Assembly: GCA_030698495.1 (NCBI GenBank)
Contig: JAUYKA010000018.1
Span: forward strand, 1-57,310
Origin: a bacterium
Lineage (GTDB): Bacteria > Patescibacteriota > Andersenbacteria > UBA10190
Direction: 5' to 3'
Length of the DNA stretch: 57,310 bases
The position numbers and the translations under genes were made by a program. Each line of letters begins with the position of its first letter. The first letter of the stretch is position 1. Below, piece by piece: positions 25,222-33,432 of the stretch. The notes under the pieces were generated by a model. It was not told the DNA's origin, searched no databases, and worked only from the letters and a program-made list of their open reading frames with translations.

Positions 25222-26280
25222 ATGAACACTGCATTAAGACTGACACACCTGCTTCACGTTGTTGATCAACTGCCTGAAAATCAACCTATTAGAGCAATCA
25301 TCACCCAAGTCGACCCGGACGCCATGGGTGCCGCCGCCGGGTTCCGCCATCTTCTTAGTGTCACCAGCCAACACCCCGTACGCGCTGAATATTGTGGATC
25401 TATTGGTCATCCCCAAAACAAATTCCTGTTTACCAAATACGATCTCCGTCGATTCATGCAGCCGGTTCTCACGGGGCAAACGGTGCCGCCCTCAAAAGAC
25501 CCTATGGCGCTCATAGACTCGTGCTCGACCAGGGATAGCAGACTGATACAATATTACCCGGGTATCAAACCAATTATTGTCATTGACCATCATCGTGGGT
25601 CGGACATTGCCCCGGAAACGCCGAACCATTTCATCTGGATCGAAAACGTTGGTGCCGCCTGTACGCTTGTCGTTGAGCTATTACAAGAAGCCAAATGCGA
25701 TTTATCGCCGGAAGAACACCAATGGCTCGCCGTTTTATTGGCGTTAGGCATCTATACGGATACCAAAGGACTCGTGTCCGCCTGTTCTCGGGATCGTGCC
25801 GCCTACGCTTGGGCTATGAACTTCACTGACAACCGGGAGTTGATGGCACTTATTAACTACCCCATTTCCGAGTCGTATTACAGCCGTCTCGGACGAGCCA
25901 TCAGCACCAAGGTTACAAGAGGCCCCCACCTTCTCACCGGCATCGGTTATGTTGATCCGGGCAATGGTGACGACGTCTCCAGTGTTGCCGATCTACTTAT
26001 GCGCATGGAAGGCATTACCCTAATAATCGTCTGGGCTATTATTGGCAACACTGTACGCATTAGCGCTCGCAGCGCTGACGCCAGTTTTCCGCTCGACACT
26101 TTCATGAAAGAGAAATTCGGCCCCGGCTCCGGCTCAAAAATCACCCCGGACGGACACGGTGAAGGCGGCGCCCGCCTGGAACTGCCGTTGCCCGGCATCT
26201 GGTTTTCTCCATCGGTCAAAGACGATTATAACATAGTCGTCGCCAGGCGCCTTGAAGAAATCATCTTCAGTGCAGAATGA
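25222..26280 (+). CDS. DHH-family phosphoesterase (NrnA-like)
   Basis: Probably cleaves short RNA/DNA oligonucleotides or phosphoadenosine phosphate, like NrnA. DHH domain motifs: AIITQVDPDAMGAAAGFRHLL, MALIDSCSTRDSR and IIVIDHHRGSD. The C-terminal DHHA1-like region carries DGHGEGGARLELPL in place of the usual GGGH motif. AGAGGT lies 6 nt before the ATG at 25222, so this start is preferred to 25186. About 352 residues. It could also be a cyclic-dinucleotide phosphodiesterase relative. Confidence 0.8.
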   Translation: MNTALRLTHLLHVVDQLPENQPIRAIITQVDPDAMGAAAGFRHLLSVTSQHPVRAEYCGSIGHPQNKFLFTKYDLRRFMQPVLTGQTVPPSKDPMALIDSCSTRDSRLIQYYPGIKPIIVIDHHRGSDIAPETPNHFIWIENVGAACTLVVELLQEAKCDLSPEEHQWLAVLLALGIYTDTKGLVSACSRDRAAYAWAMNFTDNRELMALINYPISESYYSRLGRAISTKVTRGPHLLTGIGYVDPGNGDDVSSVADLLMRMEGITLIIVWAIIGNTVRISARSADASFPLDTFMKEKFGPGSGSKITPDGHGEGGARLELPLPGIWFSPSVKDDYNIVVARRLEEIIFSAE

Positions 26281-26297
26281 CCCTAGCACTTTACTCC

Positions 26298-26333
26298 AAG
26301 ACCGCCCGTCTCACCCCGCGCGGTCTTTTTCTT
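26298..26333 (+). terminator. Intrinsic terminator after the DHH gene
   Basis: AAGACCGC pairs with GCGGTCTT, followed by TTTCTTT, 18 nt after the stop codon. Confidence 0.8.
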
Positions 26334-26374
26334 TCACAAAAAAAGAAAGCCGAATAACAATTCCAGCTTTCTGT

Positions 26375-27064
26375 TTACTCGCACCTTTCCAGATTGTCAG
26401 ATATGGCGCGTAGTTTTTTCAATGCCGGCAGGCAATCCTCTACCCGATACTTCAGTGGGCTCATGCCGCAAGGCAACGTCAAGAAGTCTCCGGTCTGAAA
26501 ATCCTTAACATCCTCAAGTCTTTCAACGCCCCACACTATCCTTTTATTACCCCGGTATTGCGGATACCCGGTCACGTCGAATTGCGAAGCGTCAAAGCTA
26601 ATTACCCTAACAACATCAGACCGAAACAAAACATCCCAGTCCATGTTGCCGCAACAATGAACGCCGGCGGTTACTGGAAACGATTCGAATATGGGTGCCC
26701 ACAACTCTTCAAATTTCAAGCCGCTTTGTCCCAACGACGGCTCATCCAAAAACAGAATCACCTCGTCCGCCTTAAGCTTGCCCATAATAACCGACACATG
26801 CTCGACTATTCTCGCCACCGCTTCGTCCGGACTATACCCGACCGAAACCAGCGTTGTCGGCCCCACGCATTGTATTTTAACGCAGGAAAAACGGTGCCGG
26901 GAAAACTCATCCAGACAACTCAACCTGCCCGGATGTTTAATATACTCAAGCATCAAGTCTCCAAGCTTGGGCAGCTCCGGCAGAAACGGAATCTCGTGCT
27001 CCAAGCTATAGTGAATAGCCTCTTCTACGTTGTCGTACGGTAATGAGCCGATTTGTGTAATCAT
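26375..27064 (-). CDS. MetE C-terminal-domain-like (UROD/MetE superfamily) methyltransferase
   Basis: It begins MITQIGSLPYDNVEEAI, as in proteins related to the C-terminal catalytic half of cobalamin-independent methionine synthase. Candidate zinc ligands lie in GVHCCGNMDWDVL and LPCGMSP; KIQCVGPTTL and EVILFLDEPSL match barrel strands. At 229 residues it is short; stand-alone MetE cores are usually over 300. Related core enzymes can use methylcobalamin, which is notable beside the B12 operon at 52.4-55.8 kb. The substrate is not proven. Confidence 0.7.
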   Translation of the reverse strand: MITQIGSLPYDNVEEAIHYSLEHEIPFLPELPKLGDLMLEYIKHPGRLSCLDEFSRHRFSCVKIQCVGPTTLVSVGYSPDEAVARIVEHVSVIMGKLKADEVILFLDEPSLGQSGLKFEELWAPIFESFPVTAGVHCCGNMDWDVLFRSDVVRVISFDASQFDVTGYPQYRGNKRIVWGVERLEDVKDFQTGDFLTLPCGMSPLKYRVEDCLPALKKLRAISDNLERCE

Positions 27065-27185
27065 ATCAACTTCCCTATTCGATTGTTAATGTAGACTGTA
27101 GTTACGCGCAAAGAACAGCTCCAATGTAGAGAACATAATAAGTCCCTTAACAACCTCGCGTCAACAGCAACCGCAAAAACCTTAA

Positions 27186-27554
27186 TTACAGCCGCCCAAT
27201 CTTCTGTTCGTGACGCTGAACTGATTCCTTCACTATTTCCATGTCGACTGTCAGCTGACCGGTTTGTTCAAAAATAACATCCACTTTTTCTGTCATATGA
27301 TCCATCCTTTCTGTCATGTTGTCCATCCTTTCTGTCATACCATCCATCCTCCCCGTCATATCATCCATCCTCCCCGTCATATGATCCATCCTTTCTGTGA
27401 GGTGAGAGATGTTTTCTTTTATGGTAGATATGTCATCAGAAATAATCTCGAGCTTGTAATCTGTGTTTTTAGTAAGCCCTTCAATCTTATCGTCAGTATG
27501 TTTAGCATGTTTTGCTAAAATTTCTTCTAGTCCTTTTCTATCAATTTTATCCAT
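27186..27554 (-). CDS. Coiled-coil protein with heptad repeats
   Basis: 122 residues. The central part is five near-identical heptads (MDxMTxR) encoded by 21-bp tandem repeats, flanked by further coiled coil (KIEGLTKNTDYKLEIISDD). This type of small coiled-coil ORF is often annotated hypothetical. TATCAT sits 6 nt before the ATG with TTGCGA 17 nt further upstream, suggesting a leaderless mRNA. Confidence 0.7.
   Translation of the reverse strand: MDKIDRKGLEEILAKHAKHTDDKIEGLTKNTDYKLEIISDDISTIKENISHLTERMDHMTGRMDDMTGRMDGMTERMDNMTERMDHMTEKVDVIFEQTGQLTVDMEIVKESVQRHEQKIGRL
27297..27402. repeat. 21-bp tandem repeat (about five units)
   Basis: Units of the form ATCATCCATCCTCCCCGTCAT, with T/C variation, encode the heptads of the coiled-coil ORF. 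Confidence 0.8.
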
Positions 27555-27560
27555 GGCCCA

Positions 27561-27589
27561 ATGATACTGTATTTACAAGAACGTCGCAA
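27561..27589 (-). promoter_or_regulatory. Putative promoter giving a leaderless coiled-coil mRNA
   Basis: TTGCGA (27584-27589), a 17-nt spacer and TATCAT (27561-27566), ending 6 nt before the ATG at 27554. Confidence 0.5.
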
Positions 27590-27644
27590 TTTAATAAGCC
27601 ACCCTTGATATATGGATGGCTTATTTAGTAGTTGATTATTACAA

Positions 27645-28481
27645 CTAACTTGTCTTTGCAATGATTTCCTCCGCTAATCCTGGGTACGGGGTCAGCAGGA
27701 CTTCCATTCCAATGTGATTCTCATACGACAGTGGCCGACCATCAGGGAAGAAAGCGACACTATCCTGAATTTCTGGAGACACCATTTCCCTCATGAAAAG
27801 ATGCCCAGCAGCGAAGTCCCAGACACAGGCGCTACGCTCGGGGATGTGGATGTTCAAGTAGGCATCAATTTCGCCTTGCACGAGCTCATAAACGCTGTAG
27901 ACGGCGGAGAGATTGGCATGGCTGCCTCTGGCGGCCGTAATCAGCGCCAGCTGTTTTTGAGCGCGCGTCTCATCAAGGTAGTACCACTCAACCCCAATTA
28001 CAGATTGATTGAGAGGCACGGTACCGCTGGCGGCTTGCCGTTGGCCGTTGACGAAGCACCCGCCTCCTCGGGAGGCGGTAATCATCACATCAATCACCGG
28101 GAGAAAGACTGCTCCGGCAACCGGCTGATTATCTTTTATCAGGCAAGCAGTCGTGCCCCACTTAAAAGACTTATGGCGAGTGAAATTGGTTGTACCATCA
28201 ATAGGATCAACGACAATTTTGTCACCGGCACGAGCTAGCTTCTCAAGCTCTCGGCGAGTTTTACCTTCCTCGCCAATAAGGGTAACTCCGGGAAATTTCG
28301 GACCCAGAGCATCAAAGATGAGCCGCTGCACGGCCGGGTCAACTTCGGTCAGGATATCTCTCGGATCTCCTCCTTTAGTAGTGATGTCAGCAGCGCTGAC
28401 GCCCGGACGCATTTGCAGTGCTAGCTGCCCGCCACGTTTGACGGCATCTCTGATGATTTCTAGCTCGCGTTCATAAGACAT
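27645..28481 (-). CDS. suhB: Inositol monophosphatase family phosphatase
   Basis: Mg-dependent sugar or inositol phosphate phosphatase fold. Metal-binding motifs: LIGEEGKT (Glu), VDPIDGTTNFTRHKSF (DPxDGT) and VWDFAAGHLFMRE (WDxAAG). 278 residues. AAGGAG lies 8 nt before the ATG. The substrate could be inositol 1-phosphate, fructose 1,6-bisphosphate or 3'-phosphoadenosine phosphate; the symbol is by family only. Confidence 0.88.
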   Translation of the reverse strand: MSYERELEIIRDAVKRGGQLALQMRPGVSAADITTKGGDPRDILTEVDPAVQRLIFDALGPKFPGVTLIGEEGKTRRELEKLARAGDKIVVDPIDGTTNFTRHKSFKWGTTACLIKDNQPVAGAVFLPVIDVMITASRGGGCFVNGQRQAASGTVPLNQSVIGVEWYYLDETRAQKQLALITAARGSHANLSAVYSVYELVQGEIDAYLNIHIPERSACVWDFAAGHLFMREMVSPEIQDSVAFFPDGRPLSYENHIGMEVLLTPYPGLAEEIIAKTS

Positions 28482-28642
28482 AGAAGTCTCCTTATACTGA
28501 AATTGTAACAGGTGCAGTCAACTTTCCTACACTTGGCTACACTAAATAATGAAAGGTAAACTGTCAACGACATCCACTTGTTCCGAATGGCGCGTGAACT
28601 TAGAACCGTTATTTTGAACGGCTGGCACTCCTACAAAATGGA

Positions 28643-28963
28643 TTAAATATTATGCTCTAATAATTTCTCTGCCGGGGAGATACCGCCAATGGCCTCGTGC
28701 GGGAAATAATTCCAGGCGTCGGTTACCAACTCGAGAATATTACTCAATTCCGAAGCGTCTCCGCCCCGATCAAACATCGCCACGACTTTCATCATGTCGT
28801 CCTGATCTTCTTCGTAAAAAATAACGTCTTTGACGTGACCAAGAGAAAAAGGGCTTTGGGTTTCAACAAGCATGTCCACAATTTCTTGCTCGATTTCTTT
28901 TTGGCGTTCAATAATTTGCCTGCCCCGAGCCGAGTTTAAGGGTTGTTTCGATTCGATTTTCAT
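28643..28963 (-). CDS. Hypothetical protein with a transposase-like C-terminal motif
   Basis: 106 residues. The C-terminal stretch DAWNYFPHEAIGGISPAEKLLEH resembles the end of integrase-core transposases (WN..yPH..LgG.sP.E), but no DDE core is present. It is either a remnant or an unrelated small protein that shares the phrase. The N-terminal part is charged and helical. Confidence 0.5.
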   Translation of the reverse strand: MKIESKQPLNSARGRQIIERQKEIEQEIVDMLVETQSPFSLGHVKDVIFYEEDQDDMMKVVAMFDRGGDASELSNILELVTDAWNYFPHEAIGGISPAEKLLEHNI

Positions 28964-29011
28964 AAAGTTACTTTAGTCAAAACACCAGCAGAATACAAAG
29001 ACAAATTAATG

Positions 29012-29082
29012 TTCCGGGACAGGGATTCGAACCCCGATTTTCAGGTTCAGAGCCTGACGTCCTGCCTTTAGACGATCCCGGA
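29012..29082 (-). tRNA. tRNA-Gln (anticodon CTG)
   Basis: The acceptor arms TCCGGGA/TCCCGGA pair fully. The anticodon stem TCAGG/CCTGA encloses CTCTGAA, giving CTG. The T-arm GGGGTTCGAATCCC is standard. CCA is not encoded. Confidence 0.9.
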
Positions 29083-29161
29083 ATATGATTATCTAACCAC
29101 AAAATGACAATACAGAATATTCTTTTATTCTGCAAAAGAAGTTGTTTTTGTAATTTTCCTG

Positions 29162-29191
29162 TTGATATTCTTATATTTCAAGCAGTACAGT
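29162..29191 (+). promoter_or_regulatory. Putative promoter of tRNA-Arg
   Basis: TTGATA, an 18-nt spacer and TACAGT, about 36 nt upstream of the tRNA 5' end. Confidence 0.4.
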
Positions 29192-29226
29192 ATAAAAGTC
29201 ACCGCCCCGCAATATACGGGAATGAC

Positions 29227-29299
29227 GCGCTTGTAGCTCAGTGGATAGAGCGTTGGCCTCCGAAGCCAAAGGCCGCAGGTTCGAATCCTGCCAAGCGCA
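29227..29299 (+). tRNA. tRNA-Arg (anticodon CCG)
   Basis: Acceptor GCGCTTG/CAAGCGC, D-arm AGCTCAGTGGATAGAGC, anticodon stem TTGGC/GCCAA around CTCCGAA (CCG), T-arm GCAGGTTCGAATCCTGC. CCA is not encoded. The ORF at 29104-29307 merely reads through it. Confidence 0.93.
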
Positions 29300-29309
29300 C
29301 TCTTTGAAC

Positions 29310-29331
29310 GGTCGCCTTGGGCGACCTTTCT
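29310..29331 (+). terminator. Intrinsic terminator after tRNA-Arg
   Basis: GGTCGCC-TTG-GGCGACC followed by TTTCT, 10 nt after the tRNA. Confidence 0.8.
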
Positions 29332-29428
29332 CATATTCGTTTCCTTGTTTCAAAGAACTTTGAGCGAATCCCGCAGCAGCGGGATGAGTCGAAAAGCTGC
29401 TTCTCCAAAAACATCAGGCTCTTCTCTG

Positions 29429-29437
29429 TGATATAAT
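29429..29437 (+). promoter_or_regulatory. Extended -10 for the orphan ABC ATPase
   Basis: TGATATAAT ends 7 nt before the ATG at 29445, so the mRNA would be leaderless. No SD is seen. Confidence 0.5.
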
Positions 29438-29444
29438 CAAATCC

Positions 29445-30398
29445 ATGGAGGACGCTCCTTCTTTTATTGAAGTCAGCAAAATATACGCCGAATATTCTGC
29501 GGGCAATCGCAGCCTAAAACGGCTGCTTGGCCGTGCGCCGCAAACTCACTCTGTCCTGCGCGACTTAAGCTTTAAATTATCCATCGGTGATCAAGTTACG
29601 CTGTTTGGCCTGCCCGGCTCCGGTAAAACCACTCTGCTGCGCCTTTTGGCCGGCATTATCCAGCCTTCCTCCGGCAAGCTCACCGTTAACGGCCAGCCGC
29701 CATTGTCATACAAAGATTTAGCCGCCGGTTATGTGTCAATCGAAGAATCCGAACCGGCCGGCGAAACCGTCCACGATATTCTCTACACTTTCGGCCGCAC
29801 TCACGACATCACCAGTCTGCCAGCGCGCTTGGGAGAAGTGGCGGAACAACTCGGTTTATCACCGGCCCTCAATCGTCCCGCTCGCACCCTGGCTACTACT
29901 GAACGTCTTCGGCTGAACCTGGCGCGCGCCGCTCTTTCCGATACCCCCCTATTACTCTTGGATGACACTGCCGACCAATTAGGAACAGACTTTATCCGTG
30001 AAATATTAACCGGCGTATTTGACGGCCGTACCGCCATTGTCGCCACCCGCTTCGCTTCAACCGCCGAACGACTCGACCAGCCTATCTTTATTTTACACCA
30101 AGCTACCCTAGCTCAATCCGGCACACGTGATGAAATGGCCGCTACCGTCGGCTGTCAGCGGGTCTTGGAAGTTTGGATAGAAGGCCTGCGCTATGATCTA
30201 CTGCGCCAGCTAAAAAAGCATGCCGGCGTAACTTCCGTCCGCCTCCTACCCACCACCCAATTTTCCGGACAAAAACTGCGTGTTGTCTTACGCTCCTCCC
30301 GCTACCTGCCATCTTTCTACGACCTAATCAGTCAAGCGCCGCTGGTGCGCGTCGAAGAACTCCCGCCGTCGCTAAACGAAATAATCAGTCGTTTGTAA
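29445..30398 (+). CDS. Orphan ABC ATPase with divergent catalytic motifs
   Basis: 317 residues: an ABC domain (about 1-220) and a C-terminal extension as in exporter ATPases. Walker A GLPGSGKTT is intact. The signature is TLATTERLRL instead of LSGGQ, Walker B ends LLLLDDTAD (Asp for the catalytic Glu), and the H-loop His is Arg (IVATRFAS). ATP binding is plausible and efficient hydrolysis doubtful. No permease is adjacent, so partner and substrate are unknown. Confidence 0.8.
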   Translation: MEDAPSFIEVSKIYAEYSAGNRSLKRLLGRAPQTHSVLRDLSFKLSIGDQVTLFGLPGSGKTTLLRLLAGIIQPSSGKLTVNGQPPLSYKDLAAGYVSIEESEPAGETVHDILYTFGRTHDITSLPARLGEVAEQLGLSPALNRPARTLATTERLRLNLARAALSDTPLLLLDDTADQLGTDFIREILTGVFDGRTAIVATRFASTAERLDQPIFILHQATLAQSGTRDEMAATVGCQRVLEVWIEGLRYDLLRQLKKHAGVTSVRLLPTTQFSGQKLRVVLRSSRYLPSFYDLISQAPLVRVEELPPSLNEIISRL

Positions 30399-30403
30399 CG
30401 GCT

Positions 30404-30446
30404 ATATTTACTTAATTTACTGTATTTACTGTCCTCGCTGTTTCTA
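30404..30446. repeat. GTAAATACAG-family intergenic repeat (copy 2)
   Basis: TATTTACTTAATTTACTGTA followed by TTTACTGTCCTCGCTGT, filling the 45-nt gap between the convergent ABC ATPase and ftsX. Confidence 0.7.
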
Positions 30447-31370
30447 GTCTCTCAGGTATCTCCGAATAGCAATCATACTACTGATAATCGCCAGGCCAAC
30501 CGCCGCTCCTACTTGCAAGCCGATCACTCGCGCCCAATGAGTAACAGCGTAATCATAGATATTAAACGGACTGGACTGCGCGTCAAAGAAAAAACGTTGT
30601 AAGTGCGGCGCGATGGTATTCAACACTGGATACAAAATAGCCGTGGAAATAATTACCGCGAACAGACTCACAATCACCGATTCAATAATAAACGGGCCCT
30701 GAATAAACCAACGCGATGCCCCCACCAGGCGCATAATGTCGATCTCCTCGCGGAAACTGTAAATAGCCAGCCGCACCGTGTTAAACATAATCAACACCGC
30801 CAGCAAAGCGAATACGATAGTAATAACTGTCCCGACATTTTTCACCGAGGCAATCAACGCGATTAATCGGTCGATAACCGTACTGGAACCCTCGTAGTTA
30901 ACACTATCGATAAAAGGCGTGTATTTATCCGACTCCAATTGTTTCGCAATGTTTTCGTAAAATCTGGGCTCCGTCGCCAGAATAAAAATACTGGCCGGTA
31001 ACGGATTGTTCTCCAGCTCTCCCAAAGACTCCTCGATTAACGGATCGTCCGTGTGCCGACTCTTAAAACTTTCCAGTGCCTGATCACTGGTAATAACCGT
31101 TACTTTTTCCACGTCCTGTCGCGTTTCCAGCTCATTGGCCACCGCTTGAATATACTGTTCCTGAACATCCTCCTTAAACGTCACCGATAAATCCACTTTT
31201 TCCTGAATGCTATGTAAAACCTGTCCGCCGAAAATATTAGCAAAATACAAAAAAGATATCATCAGCAAAGTTATCACCATAATCGCCGCCGTCGCTACCG
31301 ACAGCCAAATATTGCGCCAGAAGTTCTGGAGTGCCGCTTTAAATATTCTTGCCAACGAAATCCCTACCAT
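30444..31370 (-). CDS. ftsX: Cell division protein FtsX
   Basis: The membrane subunit of FtsEX, which couples ATP hydrolysis to peptidoglycan hydrolase activation at the septum. 308 residues: an N-terminal helix (about 20-45), a large extracellular domain (about 46-170) and three C-terminal helices, with the typical FREEIDIMRLVGASRWFIQGPF. It follows ftsE after 33 nt. The M23 coiled-coil protein at 11.7 kb is a plausible partner. Confidence 0.95.
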   Translation of the reverse strand: MVGISLARIFKAALQNFWRNIWLSVATAAIMVITLLMISFLYFANIFGGQVLHSIQEKVDLSVTFKEDVQEQYIQAVANELETRQDVEKVTVITSDQALESFKSRHTDDPLIEESLGELENNPLPASIFILATEPRFYENIAKQLESDKYTPFIDSVNYEGSSTVIDRLIALIASVKNVGTVITIVFALLAVLIMFNTVRLAIYSFREEIDIMRLVGASRWFIQGPFIIESVIVSLFAVIISTAILYPVLNTIAPHLQRFFFDAQSSPFNIYDYAVTHWARVIGLQVGAAVGLAIISSMIAIRRYLRD

Positions 31371-31403
31371 AAAGTTTGGAAATTGGAAATTGAAGATTGA
31401 AAA

Positions 31404-32084
31404 TTACAACTTATATGTTCCCCCCTGCTGATCAGACACAACCTTGCCGCCGTTCAGCGTCACCACTCTTTTCTTGAGGGCATTCACAATATCGTCATTA
31501 TGTGTAGCGAGCAGCACTGTAGTTCCCAGCTTATTAATCTTAATTAAAAGCTGCACAATATCCCAAGAGTGCAATGCGTCCAAATTACCCGTCGGCTCAT
31601 CCGCCAACAAAATCTGCGGTTTATACGCCAGCGCCCGGGCAATCGCCACCCTTTGCTTTTCGCCACCCGATAGTTTAGTGGGATACTCGTCCGCCTTGTT
31701 GACTAAATTCACTAATTTTAAAATGTGCGGCACGGTATTTTTAATCTCCTTTGGTATCGCCCCGCCTACCTCCATGGCGAACGCCACGTTTTCGAACACG
31801 GTGCGCTTAGGTAACAATTTAAAATCCTGAAATACCACCCCGATTTGCCGGCGTAAATGCGGTACCTGCCATTTCTTTATCCGCGTGATATCCCAGCCGT
31901 CAATCACCACGTTGCCGGCCGTCGGTCTCTCCTCCGCCGACAATATCTTAAGCAGAGTAGACTTGCCCGCCCCGCTTTGCCCTACCACCGAGACAAAATC
32001 TCCCGTCGGTATATTAAGCGTCACATCATCCAAAGCGGCGCTGTTCGGGGTGTATGACTTGGAAACTTTCGTGAAGGTAATCAT
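31404..32084 (-). CDS. ftsE: Cell division ATP-binding protein FtsE
   Basis: The ABC ATPase of FtsEX. Walker A GQSGAGKSTLLK, Q-loop VVFQDFKLLPKRTVFENVAFAME, signature LSGGEKQRVAIARAL and Walker B ILLADEPTGNLD are all intact. 226 residues. It lies 9 nt after prfB, so prfB-ftsE-ftsX keeps an order also common in Firmicutes. The short gap to ftsX is filled by a GGAAATTGGAAATTG-type repeat. Confidence 0.96.
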   Translation of the reverse strand: MITFTKVSKSYTPNSAALDDVTLNIPTGDFVSVVGQSGAGKSTLLKILSAEERPTAGNVVIDGWDITRIKKWQVPHLRRQIGVVFQDFKLLPKRTVFENVAFAMEVGGAIPKEIKNTVPHILKLVNLVNKADEYPTKLSGGEKQRVAIARALAYKPQILLADEPTGNLDALHSWDIVQLLIKINKLGTTVLLATHNDDIVNALKKRVVTLNGGKVVSDQQGGTYKL

Positions 32085-32092
32085 CGTACCAT

Positions 32093-33194
32093 TTATTGTG
32101 CACTAAAAGGCGTATCAATAAAAGCGGACAAATTTCCATCCAGAACCGCCTCCACATTTTTGTCTTCAATCTTACTCCGGTGGTCTTTTACCAGCTTGTA
32201 CGGATGCAAGACATACGACCGTATTTGATTGCCCCAAGCCGCTTCTTTCACCTTTCCCTTTAATTGGCTGATTTCCTCGGCACGCTGTTCTTCCATTAAC
32301 ACCTGCAATTTAGCTTTCAATACGCTCATCGCCTGCATCTTATTTTGCGCTTGCGAGCGTTCATTCTGGCACTCCACTACCAGACCGGTCGGCAAATGCC
32401 GCACCCGTACCGCTGAACTGGTTTTATTCACATGTTGTCCCCCGGCGCCGCTGGCGCGAAAGGTATCGATCCCCAAATCCTTTGGATCAATTTCGGGCAA
32501 TTCCTTCTCCGGCAATTTCGGCAGTACTTCCACCCGCGCGAACGAAGTCTGCCGCAAGTTGTCGGCGTTAAACGGAGATAATCTCACTAGTCGATGCACG
32601 CCGTTTTCTTCCTTCAAGATTCCGTAAGCGTATCTTCCTTTTATTTCAAACGTCGTGTGCTTAATACCCGCCTCCTCCCCCGCCGACCGGTTCAACATTT
32701 TTGTCGGCCAGCCTTGTATATCCGCAAAGCGCAGATACATTCGCTCCAACATTTCCGCCCAATCCTGCGCGTCCGTGCCGCCCGCCCCGGACTGAATAGT
32801 CATAATTACCTCCGCCTTATCATGCGGCCCGTCAAAGCGAAGCTCGCGCTCTTTCTTTATAATTTCTTCCTCAATCGCGGCCACTTCCTCCTGCAGCAGC
32901 TGAACCATCTCGTCCCCGTCTTGTTTTTCAAGCAGCTCCTGTGACTGCCACTGCGGATCGGCCAACTCACCCAAACGCTGCTCAATATTTTTAAACCAGG
33001 CAACTTCGGCGGATAAATCGGCATATTCCTTGCGCTTATCCTGTAATTCGGGCGTCCAAGTCGATACCTTGGCAAACTGATCTTCTAGATTCTTGATTCT
33101 TAATTCTAGATTCCCGTAGTCAAAGACGGTCGGCCACTGTTTGCAGCCGCTTCTTAAGTCCCGCTATTTTCTTGGTTAAAGCCTCATCATTCAT
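32093..33194 (-). CDS. prfB: Peptide chain release factor 2 (with programmed +1 frameshift)
   Basis: Terminates translation at UGA and UAA. The ORF track shows only the second part (32974 down). Upstream, an ATG at 33194 opens a 24-codon frame ending CTT TGA C at 33125-33119, the classical RF2 shift site. A +1 shift past the T enters the main frame (DYGNLEL...), giving about 366 residues. GGQ is in [18 protein letters not shown]. The spacer between shift site and core includes repeat-like DNA (TTGATTCTTAATTCTAGA). TATATA with TTGCCG 17 nt upstream lies 12 nt before the ATG. Confidence 0.94.
33119..33125 (-). promoter_or_regulatory. Programmed +1 frameshift site of prfB
   Basis: CTTTGAC on the minus strand. 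When RF2 is scarce, ribosomes stall at UGA and slip to GAC, so RF2 regulates itself. The strong SD-like element upstream in E. coli is not obvious here. Confidence 0.9.
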
Positions 33195-33280
33195 AACTGC
33201 AGTGTATATATACTTCGAAAAAATAAAAACGGCAATTGTCGATTATCAATAATTACCATCAACACAGTTTCTGATTAGCT

Positions 33281-33299
33281 AATGTTAAGACATAACATT
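33281..33299. repeat. Inverted repeat AATGTTA...TAACATT
   Basis: A 7-bp stem with a 5-nt loop, enclosed by GCTAAT and ATTAGC (33278-33315). It shares AATGTTA(A/C)GACATAAC with the palindrome at 47652. Confidence 0.55.
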
Positions 33300-33356
33300 G
33301 CATTGTAAAATTAGCCGAGTCTTTGTTGCCGCCAAATATTCCGCACAATCAATTTG

Positions 33357-33392
33357 CTCACATTACCACATATCGATATGTGGTAATGTGAG
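33357..33392. repeat. Perfect 36-bp palindrome
   Basis: Half-site CTCACATTACCACATATC followed by its exact reverse complement, with no loop. It lies between prfB and tRNA-Thr. It could extrude a cruciform or be a dimer-binding site; no T-run follows. Confidence 0.9.
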
Positions 33393-33432
33393 GCCGGTCT
33401 TGATTCTTAATTCTGTATTCTTAATTCTACAA

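Noticed and set aside
27297-27402. Possible CRISPR-like array
   Set aside because: The 21-bp units are direct tandem copies without unique spacers and encode protein heptads.
29104-29307. 67-codon ORF on the plus strand
   Set aside because: Its C-terminal part is a translation of tRNA-Arg; the matching minus-strand ORFs (29125-29334 and 29171-29353) have the same cause.
32857-33075. 72-codon minus-strand ORF upstream of the prfB main frame
   Set aside because: It is an alternative frame across the RF2 N-terminal region; the RF2 frame itself continues through to the frameshift site.
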